From a virus, in the IMG/VR virus record IMGVR_UViG_3300005613_000027, positions 23,112 to 87,111 of that record: DNA of 64,000 nt, one strand, 5' to 3'. Made by a program: the position numbers and the translations under genes. The notes below the pieces were generated by a model. The model ran no database searches, was not told the DNA's origin, and was given only the letters and a program-made list of their open reading frames with translations. This document shows, piece by piece, positions 26,874 to 36,402 of this stretch. Positions within the stretch are counted from its first letter, which is position 1. Each line of letters starts with the position of its first letter.

Positions 26874-28226
26874 TTATCCATTCGCCTTAGGAAGTTTACC
26901 CATCAAACTTCTTAATCTCTCTACCTTACTCTGTACTTCGACCTCTGACTCTGATTTTTCTTCCTTTATATTTATATGCGATTCTAAACCTTCACCAGCA
27001 TCCTTCTTCAAAGGATCAATAAACGTAGTTTCCATCTTAGGCCTATTAGTTTCCAGTTCAAGTTGAGCTTCTGCGTTCGAAAGAGCGAACGTTAAATCTT
27101 CAATCTTTCTAGTCTGTTTCTTCAATAAAGCAGTAACATCCTCATCAGTTTTGAATTTAACTTTCTCTTTTAATGTTCTGATCTCACCTTTTTTCTTTTC
27201 TATCTCAAGCTTAAATTTATTTATCTCTTTATTGTGCCGCGCGTTAATTTTATCCTTTTCTGATGCCATCATTGCTAATTCAGCTTTCAGCTTCTTTGGT
27301 TCTTCTGATTTAGAACTGCTTTCCAATTTCTCATATTTTTGCTTTAATTCATTTAATTCGGAAGTTATTTTAGACAACTCTTTTTCTGCTACATTCCTTT
27401 TTTCTCTTGATTCATCCAACTTTTTTTGTAAAACATCGGCTTTATCTTCTAACTCCTTATAATCGAAACTACCTACTTTTGAAGCCATTTTTGTTAATTC
27501 AGTTTGTAATTTAACCTGTTGTTTCTTAGAATCATCTAATTTTTTCTGTAATTCTTTGGACCCTTTTATCTTGGCGCCACGTTTAAATTCTGTAAACTTA
27601 TTTACCAACTCAACTCTATTATGCTCGGTATCTGATAATTGTTGTTCAAGCGTCGCCTTTTCAGATTTAATATTATTTAGCTGTGCTTCTAATTCAGTTT
27701 TTTCAGATTCCAAAATTCCTATTTGATCTTGAGCCTCATTTTTTCTAACTCTCATGTTCTTTACTTCATTGACTAATCTGTCTTCATTAGCTTGTAAAGA
27801 ACTTACTCTATCTTTAAATTCTAATTTTTTAGATTTAGCCTCTTCTAATTCTTTTTGAAGACCTACTTGATATATCTCTAAATTTTTTATTTGCTCTAAA
27901 AGATCACTTTCATTCTTTTTCAAAGCATCTGTAGCAACACGTAATTCTTTAATCTCCTGTTTATTACCTTCCTGTACTTCTTTTACAGCAGAAGCTACGG
28001 CCCGTCTAATTTCGTCATCGACTTGCTCACCAGTATACTCTGCCTCAGACACTTTCTTAAGAGCTAATTCTTCGGTTAACCGTCTAACTTCCTCCCTTAA
28101 ATACACAACTAACTCTGATGTTTGAGTTGCCATTGTTTTCTGGCGTCTCTGTAAATCCCTTGGCCCGCCGCTAAGTAATTTTCTACCGTCAGGCTTTTGA
28201 AATTCTTTATCATATTTCATTACCAC
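26874..28226 (-). CDS. long coiled-coil protein upstream of the actin-like gene
   Basis: A 450-aa protein; residues about 35-410 are an almost continuous Lys/Glu-rich coiled coil of Smc-like character without nucleotide-binding motifs. The start is GTG 9 nt after AGGAGG. Its gene is 18 nt upstream of the actin-like gene, so the two are probably co-expressed; a filament partner, linker or scaffold role is inferred. Confidence 0.65.
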   Translation of the reverse strand: MVMKYDKEFQKPDGRKLLSGGPRDLQRRQKTMATQTSELVVYLREEVRRLTEELALKKVSEAEYTGEQVDDEIRRAVASAVKEVQEGNKQEIKELRVATDALKKNESDLLEQIKNLEIYQVGLQKELEEAKSKKLEFKDRVSSLQANEDRLVNEVKNMRVRKNEAQDQIGILESEKTELEAQLNNIKSEKATLEQQLSDTEHNRVELVNKFTEFKRGAKIKGSKELQKKLDDSKKQQVKLQTELTKMASKVGSFDYKELEDKADVLQKKLDESREKRNVAEKELSKITSELNELKQKYEKLESSSKSEEPKKLKAELAMMASEKDKINARHNKEINKFKLEIEKKKGEIRTLKEKVKFKTDEDVTALLKKQTRKIEDLTFALSNAEAQLELETNRPKMETTFIDPLKKDAGEGLESHINIKEEKSESEVEVQSKVERLRSLMGKLPKANG

Positions 28227-28241
28227 AACGAAATTCCTCCT

Positions 28242-28832
28242 TTACTCCCTCTTGTACTCCACACTATCTATAAGACCATATTCCTTCGCCTCTTCTGGCG
28301 TCATATAAAAATCACGTTCCATATCGATCTTTATTTTCTCTAGGTCTTGACCAGTTTTTTCGGCATAATGCTCTGCCATTTTAGCATGTAATCTTGTTAC
28401 CTGTTTGTATGTAACTTTTAAATCACCATATTTACCGCTAACTCCGCCGGATAATTCGTGTATCATAATGTTAGCATTAGGTAACGCATATCTTTTTTCT
28501 TTAGTTCCAGCACACAAAATAAAACTACCAGCACTTGCTATAGTTCCATATCCAACAGTAATAATATCTGGTTTAATATACTGCATTGTATCATATATAG
28601 CATACATAGCATCAATCTCACCACCACGCGAATTGACATACATACAAATATCTTTATCTGGATCATCTGCTTCTAAAAATAAAAGCTGAGCCACAATACT
28701 ATCAGCCATATCAGGCTTAAATTCTCCGCTCAGAAAGATTATTCTATCTTTCAACATCCTTGAATATAAATCATAAACCTTCTCTTGATTATTTTCCCCT
28801 TTTTCTATAACTAACGGTATTCTATAAGACAT
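28242..28832 (-). CDS. clpP: ClpP-family serine protease
   Basis: A 196-aa protein, the usual ClpP length, with catalytic Ser100 in GTIASAGSF, His125 in MIHELSGG and Asp174 in MERDFYM. The N-terminal IPLVIEKGENNQEKV and handle helix are conserved. It would form a tetradecameric peptidase chamber, working with a host or phage unfoldase, or process virion proteins. No Clp ATPase is in the window. Confidence 0.95.
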   Translation of the reverse strand: MSYRIPLVIEKGENNQEKVYDLYSRMLKDRIIFLSGEFKPDMADSIVAQLLFLEADDPDKDICMYVNSRGGEIDAMYAIYDTMQYIKPDIITVGYGTIASAGSFILCAGTKEKRYALPNANIMIHELSGGVSGKYGDLKVTYKQVTRLHAKMAEHYAEKTGQDLEKIKIDMERDFYMTPEEAKEYGLIDSVEYKRE

Positions 28833-28872
28833 AATTCTTCTCCTTTTCCTCTATTATTATATGGTTACATTA

Positions 28873-29670
28873 TTAAGCGTTGGCTGTTCCAGTCATACTG
28901 CTACGAGCAACCGTTACATCACCAAAGTCAGTTGCGTTACCTGGAGTTGAAATCGTAATATAATCTATAACATTAGTAGCACCACTAGATCCACTACCGC
29001 CGCCAAATGTTCCTCTATCATTGGTGCCATTAGAAGCTGGGCCGCCAGTATGCCTTATTCCAGTTAAATCACCAAAGTCAGTCGCATCTCCTAAAGATGA
29101 TATTGTGATGTAATCCATAACATCAATTTTAACAGTTGTGTTGCCTCCTGCAAATACACCTCTATTATTTGTCGTATTTGATGTTGCCATTAAATAATCA
29201 CGCGCTACTGTCATATCACCAAAATCATTCGCATCTCCAGTAGATGATATGGTTATGTAGTCTATAACATTCGTACCAGCATTACCCTTACCGTGCCACA
29301 CAGCTCTATCATTAGCGCCGTTTGATGTTGCAGCTGGATATGATTTAGTTGTTGTTAAATCTCCAAAATCAGTAGCATCCCCAGTAGATGATATGGTTAT
29401 GTAGTCTATAACATTACTTGTGCCTGTGCCACCAGCAAACACACCTCTGTCTCCAGGAGGTACAACATAAGAAATAGGTGACACACTACCAAATCCTAAT
29501 ACTTCTCCAACACTATCTCTTGCAATAACTGTCTTGGTGCCTGATTCCAAACTATCAACCTCATATACGCCAACAGATTCTTCCGTATTGGATTCTACAG
29601 TCCAATCACTTTCTTTAATTATAATAACTCGTGAAGCATTTTCTAAAGTTCCTGAAATTTTATATGGCAT
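28873..29670 (-). CDS. MPYKISG-module protein with 'GDRGVFAGG' repeats
   Basis: A 265-aa protein. Residues 1-73 are the shared module (MPYKISGTLENASRVII … VLGFGSVSP), a beta-sandwich-like domain found in five other loci here. After PPGDRGVFAGG come four repeats of about 48 residues with the core DYITISSTGDA, DFGDLT. Such repeats look like kelch-type or propeller blades of phage surface proteins. No signal peptide. Probably a virion adhesin or tail-associated protein (inference). Confidence 0.7.
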   Translation of the reverse strand: MPYKISGTLENASRVIIIKESDWTVESNTEESVGVYEVDSLESGTKTVIARDSVGEVLGFGSVSPISYVVPPGDRGVFAGGTGTSNVIDYITISSTGDATDFGDLTTTKSYPAATSNGANDRAVWHGKGNAGTNVIDYITISSTGDANDFGDMTVARDYLMATSNTTNNRGVFAGGNTTVKIDVMDYITISSLGDATDFGDLTGIRHTGGPASNGTNDRGTFGGGSGSSGATNVIDYITISTPGNATDFGDVTVARSSMTGTANA

Positions 29671-29682
29671 TATTTTATCCTC

Positions 29683-30297
29683 CTAAAGAATCCATCCTAT
29701 TTGCCACTCATTTACAATCTTTTTGTAACCAACATTCTTCATAAAATCATTTACATAAGCACCCTTACCTATTTGCTCGTTCATATTATCATCAACCAAA
29801 ACTATTGCGCCAGATTTTAATTTTCCTAAAATTGCACATAATTCTTTAATGTGATGAAGCATTGATGGGTGTGCTGTTTGGGTGTTGCTCATAACTATGT
29901 CATATGAATCTAAATACACTAAATCTATATCTTTATCATAATCAAAATTCCATAAAAACTCTACACTATCTCCGTTGTGCACCTTTACTTTAGAACTTGT
30001 TATTTTTTCACACTTCTCACAAGCATCTTTGTTTATGTCTACAGTAAAAACCACACCATCGTAGTAGTTTACAAAATCATCAAATAACAAAGTGCTGTGC
30101 CCATCTCCTTCTATTGTGACTGCCCTGTAACAACCTGTTTCTACTATTGTGTAGAAATCCTGTCGTTTGAACTCTAACAACTCCATAATCTTTCTAAAAG
30201 TTCTCTGTCTGGCTGCCAAACGCGGTCCATATTTATTATCAAATAAATCTAAAAATGAACTACTACTCTTAAATTCCTCTTTCGTAAATCTATGCAT
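29683..30297 (-). CDS. class I SAM-dependent methyltransferase-like protein
   Basis: A 204-aa protein with a Rossmann-type start IVETGCYRAVTIEGDGHST, then VFTVDINKDAC (motif with acidic residue for the ribose), DLVYLDSYD and GAIVLVDDN, a layout seen in Methyltransf_24-type enzymes. It overlaps the glycosyltransferase gene by 8 nt. A role in modifying glycans or virion/surface proteins is inferred from that neighbour. Confidence 0.65.
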   Translation of the reverse strand: MHRFTKEEFKSSSSFLDLFDNKYGPRLAARQRTFRKIMELLEFKRQDFYTIVETGCYRAVTIEGDGHSTLLFDDFVNYYDGVVFTVDINKDACEKCEKITSSKVKVHNGDSVEFLWNFDYDKDIDLVYLDSYDIVMSNTQTAHPSMLHHIKELCAILGKLKSGAIVLVDDNMNEQIGKGAYVNDFMKNVGYKKIVNEWQIGWIL

Positions 30298-31306
30298 TTA
30301 CCCTTTCCTTTAATTCTTCATGAACATTATCAAAAGGCGGTTCCCATATACCAACTGTGTCTTGTCTAAATAATTTTACACTATCATACCAGGGTGAATC
30401 TGTTCCAGGGAGTGCCCATGTATAGTAAGGTAAAATAGGTATTACTATCCAAGTGGGTTTCCCCATAGCAGCTGCTAAATGAGCTACTGAAGTACAAGAA
30501 CTAATAATTAAATCCATATTTCCTATTGCTCCTGCTGTATCCTCCCAATCATTCAAATACTTGTCTAATGGAATAATATGATCTGGATAACCCTTATTCC
30601 AATCCTTCTGTAAACTGTATGCTTGTATATTATCTACATTTACAGCATCAAACATTAACTTTTCTGGAAACAATCTAAACTGTTCGTGCTCGAAAGTTGG
30701 ATTCCCTGACCAACGAACACCTACTTTTAGTTTAGGACTATTTACTACTAACCTAAACTTATCTATCGCTTCCTGACTCGCTGAGAGATATGTCTCTCCT
30801 GATAATGTTTCATATGTGGTACCCAATATATAAGGGGTACTCATTGATGGTGCCCAATAATCGTGGTACATCGCTAGTGCTGCTTTATAATCTACTACAG
30901 CAGATGCGTAAGGTATTCTAGCAAACATTGATTTTAAACCATCACTGCACGCTACAGTTACTCTCCCACCACGTTCGCTTAATTCTTTTGCAAATCGCAC
31001 ATATACCATCTCGTCGCCGAAACCGGCTTCCATTGTGAATAATATATGCTCTCCGTTTAATTCCCTTCCATCATAAATGGGTTTATTAGTTCCTATATGT
31101 AAATTTCCCCAAATCTCTTCCCATCTACCTCTATTCATCAATTCAAAACCGTTATGAAGATCGCCACGCATCATCAAATACCACCCGCGATTGAATGCCG
31201 ATCTATTACAGTTGGGTCTCTCTTTTTCAAGTTGTTTACATATTTCCCATCCTCTTTCGAAATTTCCTTCTAATCCTACCTTTAATTGTTCATCTAATAA
31301 ATCCAT
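30290..31306 (-). CDS. glycosyltransferase (GT9/GT41-like) with TPR-type N-terminus
   Basis: A 338-aa protein. Residues 1-70 are helical with TPR-like spacing (GNFERGWEICKQLEKERP, AFNRGWYLMMRGD). The catalytic part has AGFGDEMVYVRFAKEL, then VGVRWSGNPTFEHEQFR and SSCTSVAHLAAAMGKPTW, the donor-binding features of heptosyltransferase/OGT-like enzymes. It may glycosylate virion proteins or host surface glycans; the adjacent adhesin genes favour the former. Confidence 0.75.
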   Translation of the reverse strand: MDLLDEQLKVGLEGNFERGWEICKQLEKERPNCNRSAFNRGWYLMMRGDLHNGFELMNRGRWEEIWGNLHIGTNKPIYDGRELNGEHILFTMEAGFGDEMVYVRFAKELSERGGRVTVACSDGLKSMFARIPYASAVVDYKAALAMYHDYWAPSMSTPYILGTTYETLSGETYLSASQEAIDKFRLVVNSPKLKVGVRWSGNPTFEHEQFRLFPEKLMFDAVNVDNIQAYSLQKDWNKGYPDHIIPLDKYLNDWEDTAGAIGNMDLIISSCTSVAHLAAAMGKPTWIVIPILPYYTWALPGTDSPWYDSVKLFRQDTVGIWEPPFDNVHEELKERVNA

Positions 31307-31316
31307 TTAATTCTCC

Positions 31317-32631
31317 TTAATAAGACTTTAATGCCATCATATAAGATACACCAGCCTCTACACTAGTCCAATCTGTGTCAGAACCAATTTGTACTGGTGA
31401 AGAACGATATGTTTGATCTCCTTGAGCTAATTGACCATCACCGTTAGCCCCCCAAGCCCAGAGAGTTCCATCTGTCTTAATTGCCACCATGTTAGAACTT
31501 CTCACTGAAATGCTATTCCAATCAGTTAAAACTCCTACCTGAACCGGAGAAGAAAGTTTCGTTTGATGACCTAATCCTAACTGTCCTTGTGTATTATAAC
31601 CCCAGGTCCAGAGAGTTCCATCTGTTTTAATCGCCCCAGTAGCCCCTCCATTCATAGAAAGCTCACTCCAATCAGTTCCAGAGCCAACTTGTACTGGTGA
31701 GGAATAACTAGTAACATTATTCTGTCCTAATTGTCCTTCACTATTACTACCCCAAACCCAAAGAGTTCCGTTTGATCTTATTCCACCAGAATTTAAACCA
31801 CCTGCTTCTATCTTTACCCAATCAGTTAAGGCTCCTACCTGAACTGGAGACGAGCGATCAACTATGTCTCCTAATGCCAATCCACCAGCACTATTATTAC
31901 CCCACATCCATAGAGTTCCATCTGTTTTAATTGTAGCTACGACACCGTTATCAGTACTAATATAATCCCAATCCGTTAAAGCTCCTATTTGAACTGGAGA
32001 TGACCGCTGTACTGTGTCTCCTACACCCAACTGCCCATCAGTGTTATAACCCCAGGACCAAAGAGTCCCATCGGTCTTTTGTGCTATATTGAAATAATCA
32101 CCACCGGCTGTATCACTCCAATCAGTTAGAGAGCCAACTTGTGCTGGTGAAGAACGCCGGTCAATATCACCTAATCCTAACTGACCGTACTCATTATAAC
32201 CCCAGGTCCAGAGAGTTCCATCTGTTTTGATAACTGCTGAATGCATACCTACATGTGTATTTAGTATTTCCCAATCAGTCAAAGCCCCTACTTGTACTGG
32301 TGAAGATCGTGGTGTTATATCTCCCAATCCTAATGTACCGTGTATATTCCAGCCCCATACCCATAATTCTTTTCCGGCGGGTATATATAGTATTGGAGTA
32401 ATGTTTCCATATGACAGTATTTCAATATAGTATTGGAGTAATGTTTCCATATGACAGTATTTCATCTTCATTGGATTCAGCCACAACCATCTTTGTTCCA
32501 TCAACAAGATCTAACACCTCATAAGCACCTGAACCAGATATTACTGTATTAGATTCAATGCTCCAGTCACTCTCTTTTAAAACCATTATACGAGCAGTAT
32601 CGTTTTTTGTTCCAGAAATTTTGTAAGGCAT
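31317..32631 (-). pseudogene. MPYKISG-module RCC1-repeat protein, frameshifted by a 40-bp duplication
   Basis: The module starts at 32631 with AGGAGG (MPYKISGTKNDTARIMV…) and reads to GNITPILY, where it stops at 32422. The RCC1 part resumes in another frame from about 32464 and runs to 31317 with about seven blades of the pattern LW.WG.N..GQLGLGD…SSPVQVG.LTDW. A 40-bp exact tandem copy at 32385-32464 causes the +1 shift; removal of one copy gives a continuous protein joining NITPILY to IPAGKELWVWG. The protein would be a beta-propeller-like adhesin. Confidence 0.85.
32385..32464. repeat. 40-bp tandem duplication within an RCC1-repeat gene
   Basis: Positions 32385-32424 and 32425-32464 are identical 40-bp units (beginning ATATAGTATTGGAGTAATG). 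Forty is not a multiple of three, so the second copy throws the gene out of frame. The copies have not diverged, so the event is recent or recurrent. Confidence 0.95.
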
Positions 32632-33433
32632 TATCTTCCTCCTTATTTAAATATTTTCTTACTAAAGAAAAAGCAGTATGAGGATTAACCCCGTACTGCT
32701 CTAAATACTCATGTGTACCAACATTTAGTTTACCTGTCATCTCCACGTCTCTTACTGCGTGAAGAAACGCTGTTTTCACATGTTCTTCAATCTCAGATTT
32801 TTCCATATCAAGCTCATCCCAAACCTCAGGTATGTTGTAAGATTCTCTAATCTCATCGTATGCCTCTTGATACATTCCTATTTCTTTTAACGCTCCTTCT
32901 ATGTATATATTAGAATCACTGACATCAGCAGCGAGCTTCTGAATCCTAATATCCAACTCTTGAAGTTTAAAATCGAGTTCAGTTACATCTCCTTCTTCCT
33001 TAGCTTCTTCAATATCAACTATATCACTAACTAACTTCTGTCTTTTATATAAATATCTGTCTAGTTTTACTCTATTCTGACGAAGCTTAAAAATGTTTTC
33101 TTTCAATGCGCTACGCTTTCTTTCAATTTTAGCTAAACATTGCTTCATTCTCCTATAGGGTGATTGTGCAATCATATGCAGCGACATAAGTTTACCAGTC
33201 GCTTGAGAGTTCTGTTTACCGAACGCTCTAGTTGCTCTGTTTATTTCTGGCATTCTTGAAGCCACCAATGCCAATTTTTCTTCATCAAATGTTTTAAAAT
33301 CAATTAAGTCTTTCGCATTAGGATCGGCACCCCGTGTAGAAATCTGCATAAACACATTATCTTTATCAATCAATTCTTCTACCTTTAGTGCCAAGTCTCT
33401 AATCTCATTTGTAGTTGTTAAATCTTTAGTCAT
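32567..33433 (-). CDS. coiled-coil hypothetical protein
   Basis: A 288-aa helical protein; residues about 90-195 form a coiled coil (KIERKRSALKENIFKLRQ…). The C-terminal 21 codons overlap the start of the downstream MPYKISG gene by 65 nt in another frame, unusually long for this genome, and the natural end may be KYLNKEEDN. No enzyme motif; a structural or tail-assembly role is possible. Confidence 0.6.
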   Translation of the reverse strand: MTKDLTTTNEIRDLALKVEELIDKDNVFMQISTRGADPNAKDLIDFKTFDEEKLALVASRMPEINRATRAFGKQNSQATGKLMSLHMIAQSPYRRMKQCLAKIERKRSALKENIFKLRQNRVKLDRYLYKRQKLVSDIVDIEEAKEEGDVTELDFKLQELDIRIQKLAADVSDSNIYIEGALKEIGMYQEAYDEIRESYNIPEVWDELDMEKSEIEEHVKTAFLHAVRDVEMTGKLNVGTHEYLEQYGVNPHTAFSLVRKYLNKEEDNALQNFWNKKRYCSYNGFKRE

Positions 33434-33435
33434 AT

Positions 33436-33666
33436 TTATAACTCCCTTTGTATAAAATCATTAATTATATTACTTAATGTCTCTAGATCTTCGTCAGCAA
33501 CAACATTTTCTTCCCAAATTTGCATAATTCCAGAAGCAATATTATTCCAAACAACCATAATAGGAACGCCGTTCCAAACCGTGGTCACGAATGTCTGAAG
33601 ACCTGTTGAATTTTTTATCTGCATCAACTGCTGTGCCATATACAAGTTAATATATGTTATTGCCAA
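33436..33666 (-). CDS. small hypothetical protein
   Basis: A 76-aa protein (MAITYINLYMAQQLMQIK…) with hydrophobic stretch FVTTVWNGVPIMVVWNN that is too short and polar for a clear membrane helix, and an acidic C-terminal helix. Stop is 2 nt before the next gene. No family is recognised. Confidence 0.5.
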   Translation of the reverse strand: MAITYINLYMAQQLMQIKNSTGLQTFVTTVWNGVPIMVVWNNIASGIMQIWEENVVADEDLETLSNIINDFIQREL

Positions 33667-33773
33667 ACGCTACACCTCTAGACCTTTTTTCTGATTTGGG
33701 AAATCTTTGTAAATAAACTTTAGTTTAGTTACTTTTATATATTCTTAAAACCTTTTATATTATATATTCTTGG

Positions 33774-33806
33774 TTCAGAAAAACTGACTTCAGTTTAACT
33801 GAACTC
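33774..33806 (-). terminator. possible terminator hairpin after the winged-helix gene
   Basis: Positions 33790-33804 are a perfect palindrome TTCAGTTTAACTGAA, and the adjoining ACTGACTTCAGT region can extend alternative hairpins; on the minus strand the structure is followed by TTTTTC. It lies just after the stop at 33810, in a 143-nt AT-rich spacer that also contains TATAAT-like sequence. Confidence 0.4.
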
Positions 33807-33809
33807 ACT

Positions 33810-34271
33810 TTACATAAACTTTTCTAAGATAATTTCACCTTTTTGTTTAGCGAAATGTGTAAATACATATAAGTATTCATAAAAATGTGGTTCCCCACTA
33901 TGAGTTCCAAATTCATAAGCCCAAACTCTCTTACCATGTAAAATTTCGGGTTGTTTTACTATAAATCCTTTTTCTTCGAGTGATCTTATAGTGCTGGATA
34001 CCCCACCCACACTTTTAAGTTCAAGAGTGTCTGCTATATTTTGTAGACTCCAACGCGCTACTAATTTATTTTTACCTATGAAATATTTTCTATATAAATA
34101 ATTACAAAATTCATTTCTCATTTCCCCACGTAAAATCCAAGAACATAAATATAACCAAACTTTTCCTTCTGTGGATGTAAGCCATTTTAGAAATTTACCA
34201 TCTCTTAAAAATCTCAAAGGTATTGGAAAATGTTGTTCTCTTTTTTGCCCTTTAAAATCATCTTGTTTCAT
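33810..34271 (-). CDS. winged helix-turn-helix DNA-binding protein
   Basis: A 153-aa basic protein with a helix-turn-helix segment RWSLQNIADTLELKSVGG followed by VSSTIRSLEEKGFI, typical of winged-helix regulators or replication-initiator-like proteins, and a conserved N-terminal helical part (STEGKVWLYLCSWIL). It has its own promoter at 34293-34320, unlike most genes here, which suits a regulator expressed separately. Confidence 0.75.
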   Translation of the reverse strand: MKQDDFKGQKREQHFPIPLRFLRDGKFLKWLTSTEGKVWLYLCSWILRGEMRNEFCNYLYRKYFIGKNKLVARWSLQNIADTLELKSVGGVSSTIRSLEEKGFIVKQPEILHGKRVWAYEFGTHSGEPHFYEYLYVFTHFAKQKGEIILEKFM

Positions 34272-34292
34272 CGCCTATCTCCTTCCCCTTTT

Positions 34293-34320
34293 AATATAAC
34301 CATTAAATCTTATTTGTCAA
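34293..34320 (-). promoter_or_regulatory. sigma70-type promoter for the winged-helix gene
   Basis: On the minus strand TTGACA (34320-34315) is followed after 16 nt by TATATT (34298-34293), then by AAGGGGAAGGAGAT and the ATG at 34271. The -35 box is a perfect consensus and the -10 box matches 5 of 6. Confidence 0.65.
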
Positions 34321-34346
34321 GTCCTTTTCTTAAAAAATTAAACATT

Positions 34347-35645
34347 TTATTTGTAAGCAAGCATATGGTTTTCACCTGCTACAGTTTGACCTACTACCCA
34401 ATCAGTCAAAGCTCCTACTTGTACAGGAGAAGATCTGTGGTTAGTATCTCCTATACCTAATTCACCTTGGTTATTCCATCCCCAACCCCACAAAGTACTG
34501 TCTGTTTTGATTGCATAGACAGAAACACCTCCACTATTAGCAATAGGCGCTAGCCAATCCGTTAAAGCTCCTACTTGTGTTGGAGATGAGCGTCGTGTTA
34601 AATCACCTTGACCTAATATCCCAAAACCAGCCCCGCCCCAAGACCACAATGTTCCATTTGTTTTGGTACCAAAACTAGCTGCAACAGCACAACTTATATA
34701 ATTCCAATTAGTATCAGAACCTACTTGTACTGGAGACGATCTGTGAATTTCATCCCCCAAACCCAAACAACCGCCGCCATTTCCACCTACTGCCCATAAT
34801 TGACCATTAGTTTTTATAAACATACCGTATCTAGCTCCAGCAGCTATTTTACTATAATTATTTCCAACTAGAACTGGAGATGAGTAACCTGTTATATTAT
34901 TCTGACCTAATTGACCTAAATAATTTTGTCCCCAACCATAGAGAAGATTTACATTTGTTAAAGCGTATGTAAATCCAGGACCAAGAGCCAAACTTTGCCA
35001 ATAAGTTTCAGATCCTACTTGCACTGGAGAAGAGCGATGTGTAACATCTTCTAAACCTAATTGCCCATAAGTATTATCTCCCCAAGCCCAAATTGTTCCG
35101 TCTGTCTTGATTCCAACAGTAAAATCATTACCACAAGCTACATCTAACCAATTAGTATCAGACCCTATTTGAACTGGCGAAGAGCGCCTAAAAGGATCGG
35201 TTTCACCATTACCTAATTGACCGCTGCCATTATAACCCCAAGCCCATAATTCACCATCACTTGTAACTACCATAGTATGACATTCACCACCAGCTAATTC
35301 ACTTGAGCTTCTGTCAAAACCAACCTGTACTGGAGACGAGCGCGGTATAACATCTTCTAAACCTAACTGTCCTTGTATATTATAACCCCAAGTCCACAAA
35401 GGATTAGGTATTATATATTCAGTAGGATTTATGGTATGTCCTTGAACCCACCCATCACGCACTCTACGACCAAGAACAAGCTTCTCTGTATTTGTTAAAC
35501 CTGTCAACTCATAATCTCTGTATCCAGATGCTCCCGAAGTACCAGAAAAAACAGTATTGTCTTCTATTGTATAATCATTTTTATCTATTACAATAACTCT
35601 ACATGTATGATTGTGACTTATAAATCCTGATATCTTATATGGCAT
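34347..35645 (-). CDS. MPYKISG-module protein with RCC1-type repeats
   Basis: A 432-aa protein. Residues 1-78 are a divergent module (MPYKISGFISHNHTCRV…), followed by about seven RCC1 blades (WTWGYNIQGQLGLEDV, SSPVQVG…). The blades differ in sequence but keep W.WG, GQLG and SSPVQVG. RCC1 blades build seven-bladed propellers, matching the repeat count. It is intact, unlike the frameshifted neighbour, and overlaps the methionine aminopeptidase gene by 11 nt. An adhesin/fibre tip is likely. Confidence 0.75.
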   Translation of the reverse strand: MPYKISGFISHNHTCRVIVIDKNDYTIEDNTVFSGTSGASGYRDYELTGLTNTEKLVLGRRVRDGWVQGHTINPTEYIIPNPLWTWGYNIQGQLGLEDVIPRSSPVQVGFDRSSSELAGGECHTMVVTSDGELWAWGYNGSGQLGNGETDPFRRSSPVQIGSDTNWLDVACGNDFTVGIKTDGTIWAWGDNTYGQLGLEDVTHRSSPVQVGSETYWQSLALGPGFTYALTNVNLLYGWGQNYLGQLGQNNITGYSSPVLVGNNYSKIAAGARYGMFIKTNGQLWAVGGNGGGCLGLGDEIHRSSPVQVGSDTNWNYISCAVAASFGTKTNGTLWSWGGAGFGILGQGDLTRRSSPTQVGALTDWLAPIANSGGVSVYAIKTDSTLWGWGWNNQGELGIGDTNHRSSPVQVGALTDWVVGQTVAGENHMLAYK

Positions 35646-36399
35646 TTTTACTCTCCTTTGTAGTTAATATTATATGATTTTTTTCTGTAACGGCAACAGT
35701 GTGTTCAAACTGTGCTACACAACTTCCGTCTTTTGTTCTTGCATCCCAACAACCATTTGGATGTATTACTTCATAACTACCAGCTGAAATGATGGGTTCT
35801 ATTGCAATAACCATTCCCTCTTTTAACATTATACCTTCATTTGCTTTTCCATAATTAAATACACTAGGCTCTTCATGTAGGTCTCTACCTATACCATGAC
35901 CAGTATAAGCCCGTACAGGGTTAAATGAGGCCGCCTCAGCGGTTATTTGAATGGTGTTTGATATATCACCTATTCTGTTTCCAGGAATTGCTTTTTCAAT
36001 AGCTTTATTTAAACACCTCTCGGTAATTCGCATAAGATTTGCTTTTTTTAAAGAAATTTTTCCCACCCCCGCAGTAAATGCAGCGTCGCCACACCAACCA
36101 TTATAAATAGCGCCATAATCTATAGTTATAATATCACCTTCTTCTAGTCTTCTTTCACTAGGAAATCCATGAACTATTTGATCGTTTACAGAAGCACAAA
36201 TTGTAAATGGATATCCATTATAACCAAGAAATGCTGGTTTTGCTTTGTGTAAACGTGTTAGTTCATTTGCAAAATGGTTCAAACTTAAAGTTGTAACACC
36301 AACATCTATAGAATGTTTTAATTCATTTAACACATCTGCTACTATCCAACAAGCATCTTTAATTCTTTTTATTTCTTCTTTAGTTTTAAGTATTATCAC
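35635..36399 (-). CDS. map: methionine aminopeptidase, type I
   Basis: A 254-aa protein of normal type I MetAP length with all five metal ligands: Asp94 (TIDYG), Asp105 (CGDAAF), His168 (GHGIG), Glu201 (AIEP) and Glu232 (FEHT), plus catalytic-pocket His77 (IVHGFP). It removes the initiator Met from new proteins. Its place between the adhesin genes is odd; it may process the many phage proteins that start Met-Ala/Ser. Confidence 0.95.
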   Translation of the reverse strand: MIILKTKEEIKRIKDACWIVADVLNELKHSIDVGVTTLSLNHFANELTRLHKAKPAFLGYNGYPFTICASVNDQIVHGFPSERRLEEGDIITIDYGAIYNGWCGDAAFTAGVGKISLKKANLMRITERCLNKAIEKAIPGNRIGDISNTIQITAEAASFNPVRAYTGHGIGRDLHEEPSVFNYGKANEGIMLKEGMVIAIEPIISAGSYEVIHPNGCWDARTKDGSCVAQFEHTVAVTEKNHIILTTKESKNAI

Positions 36400-36402
36400 T
36401 CT

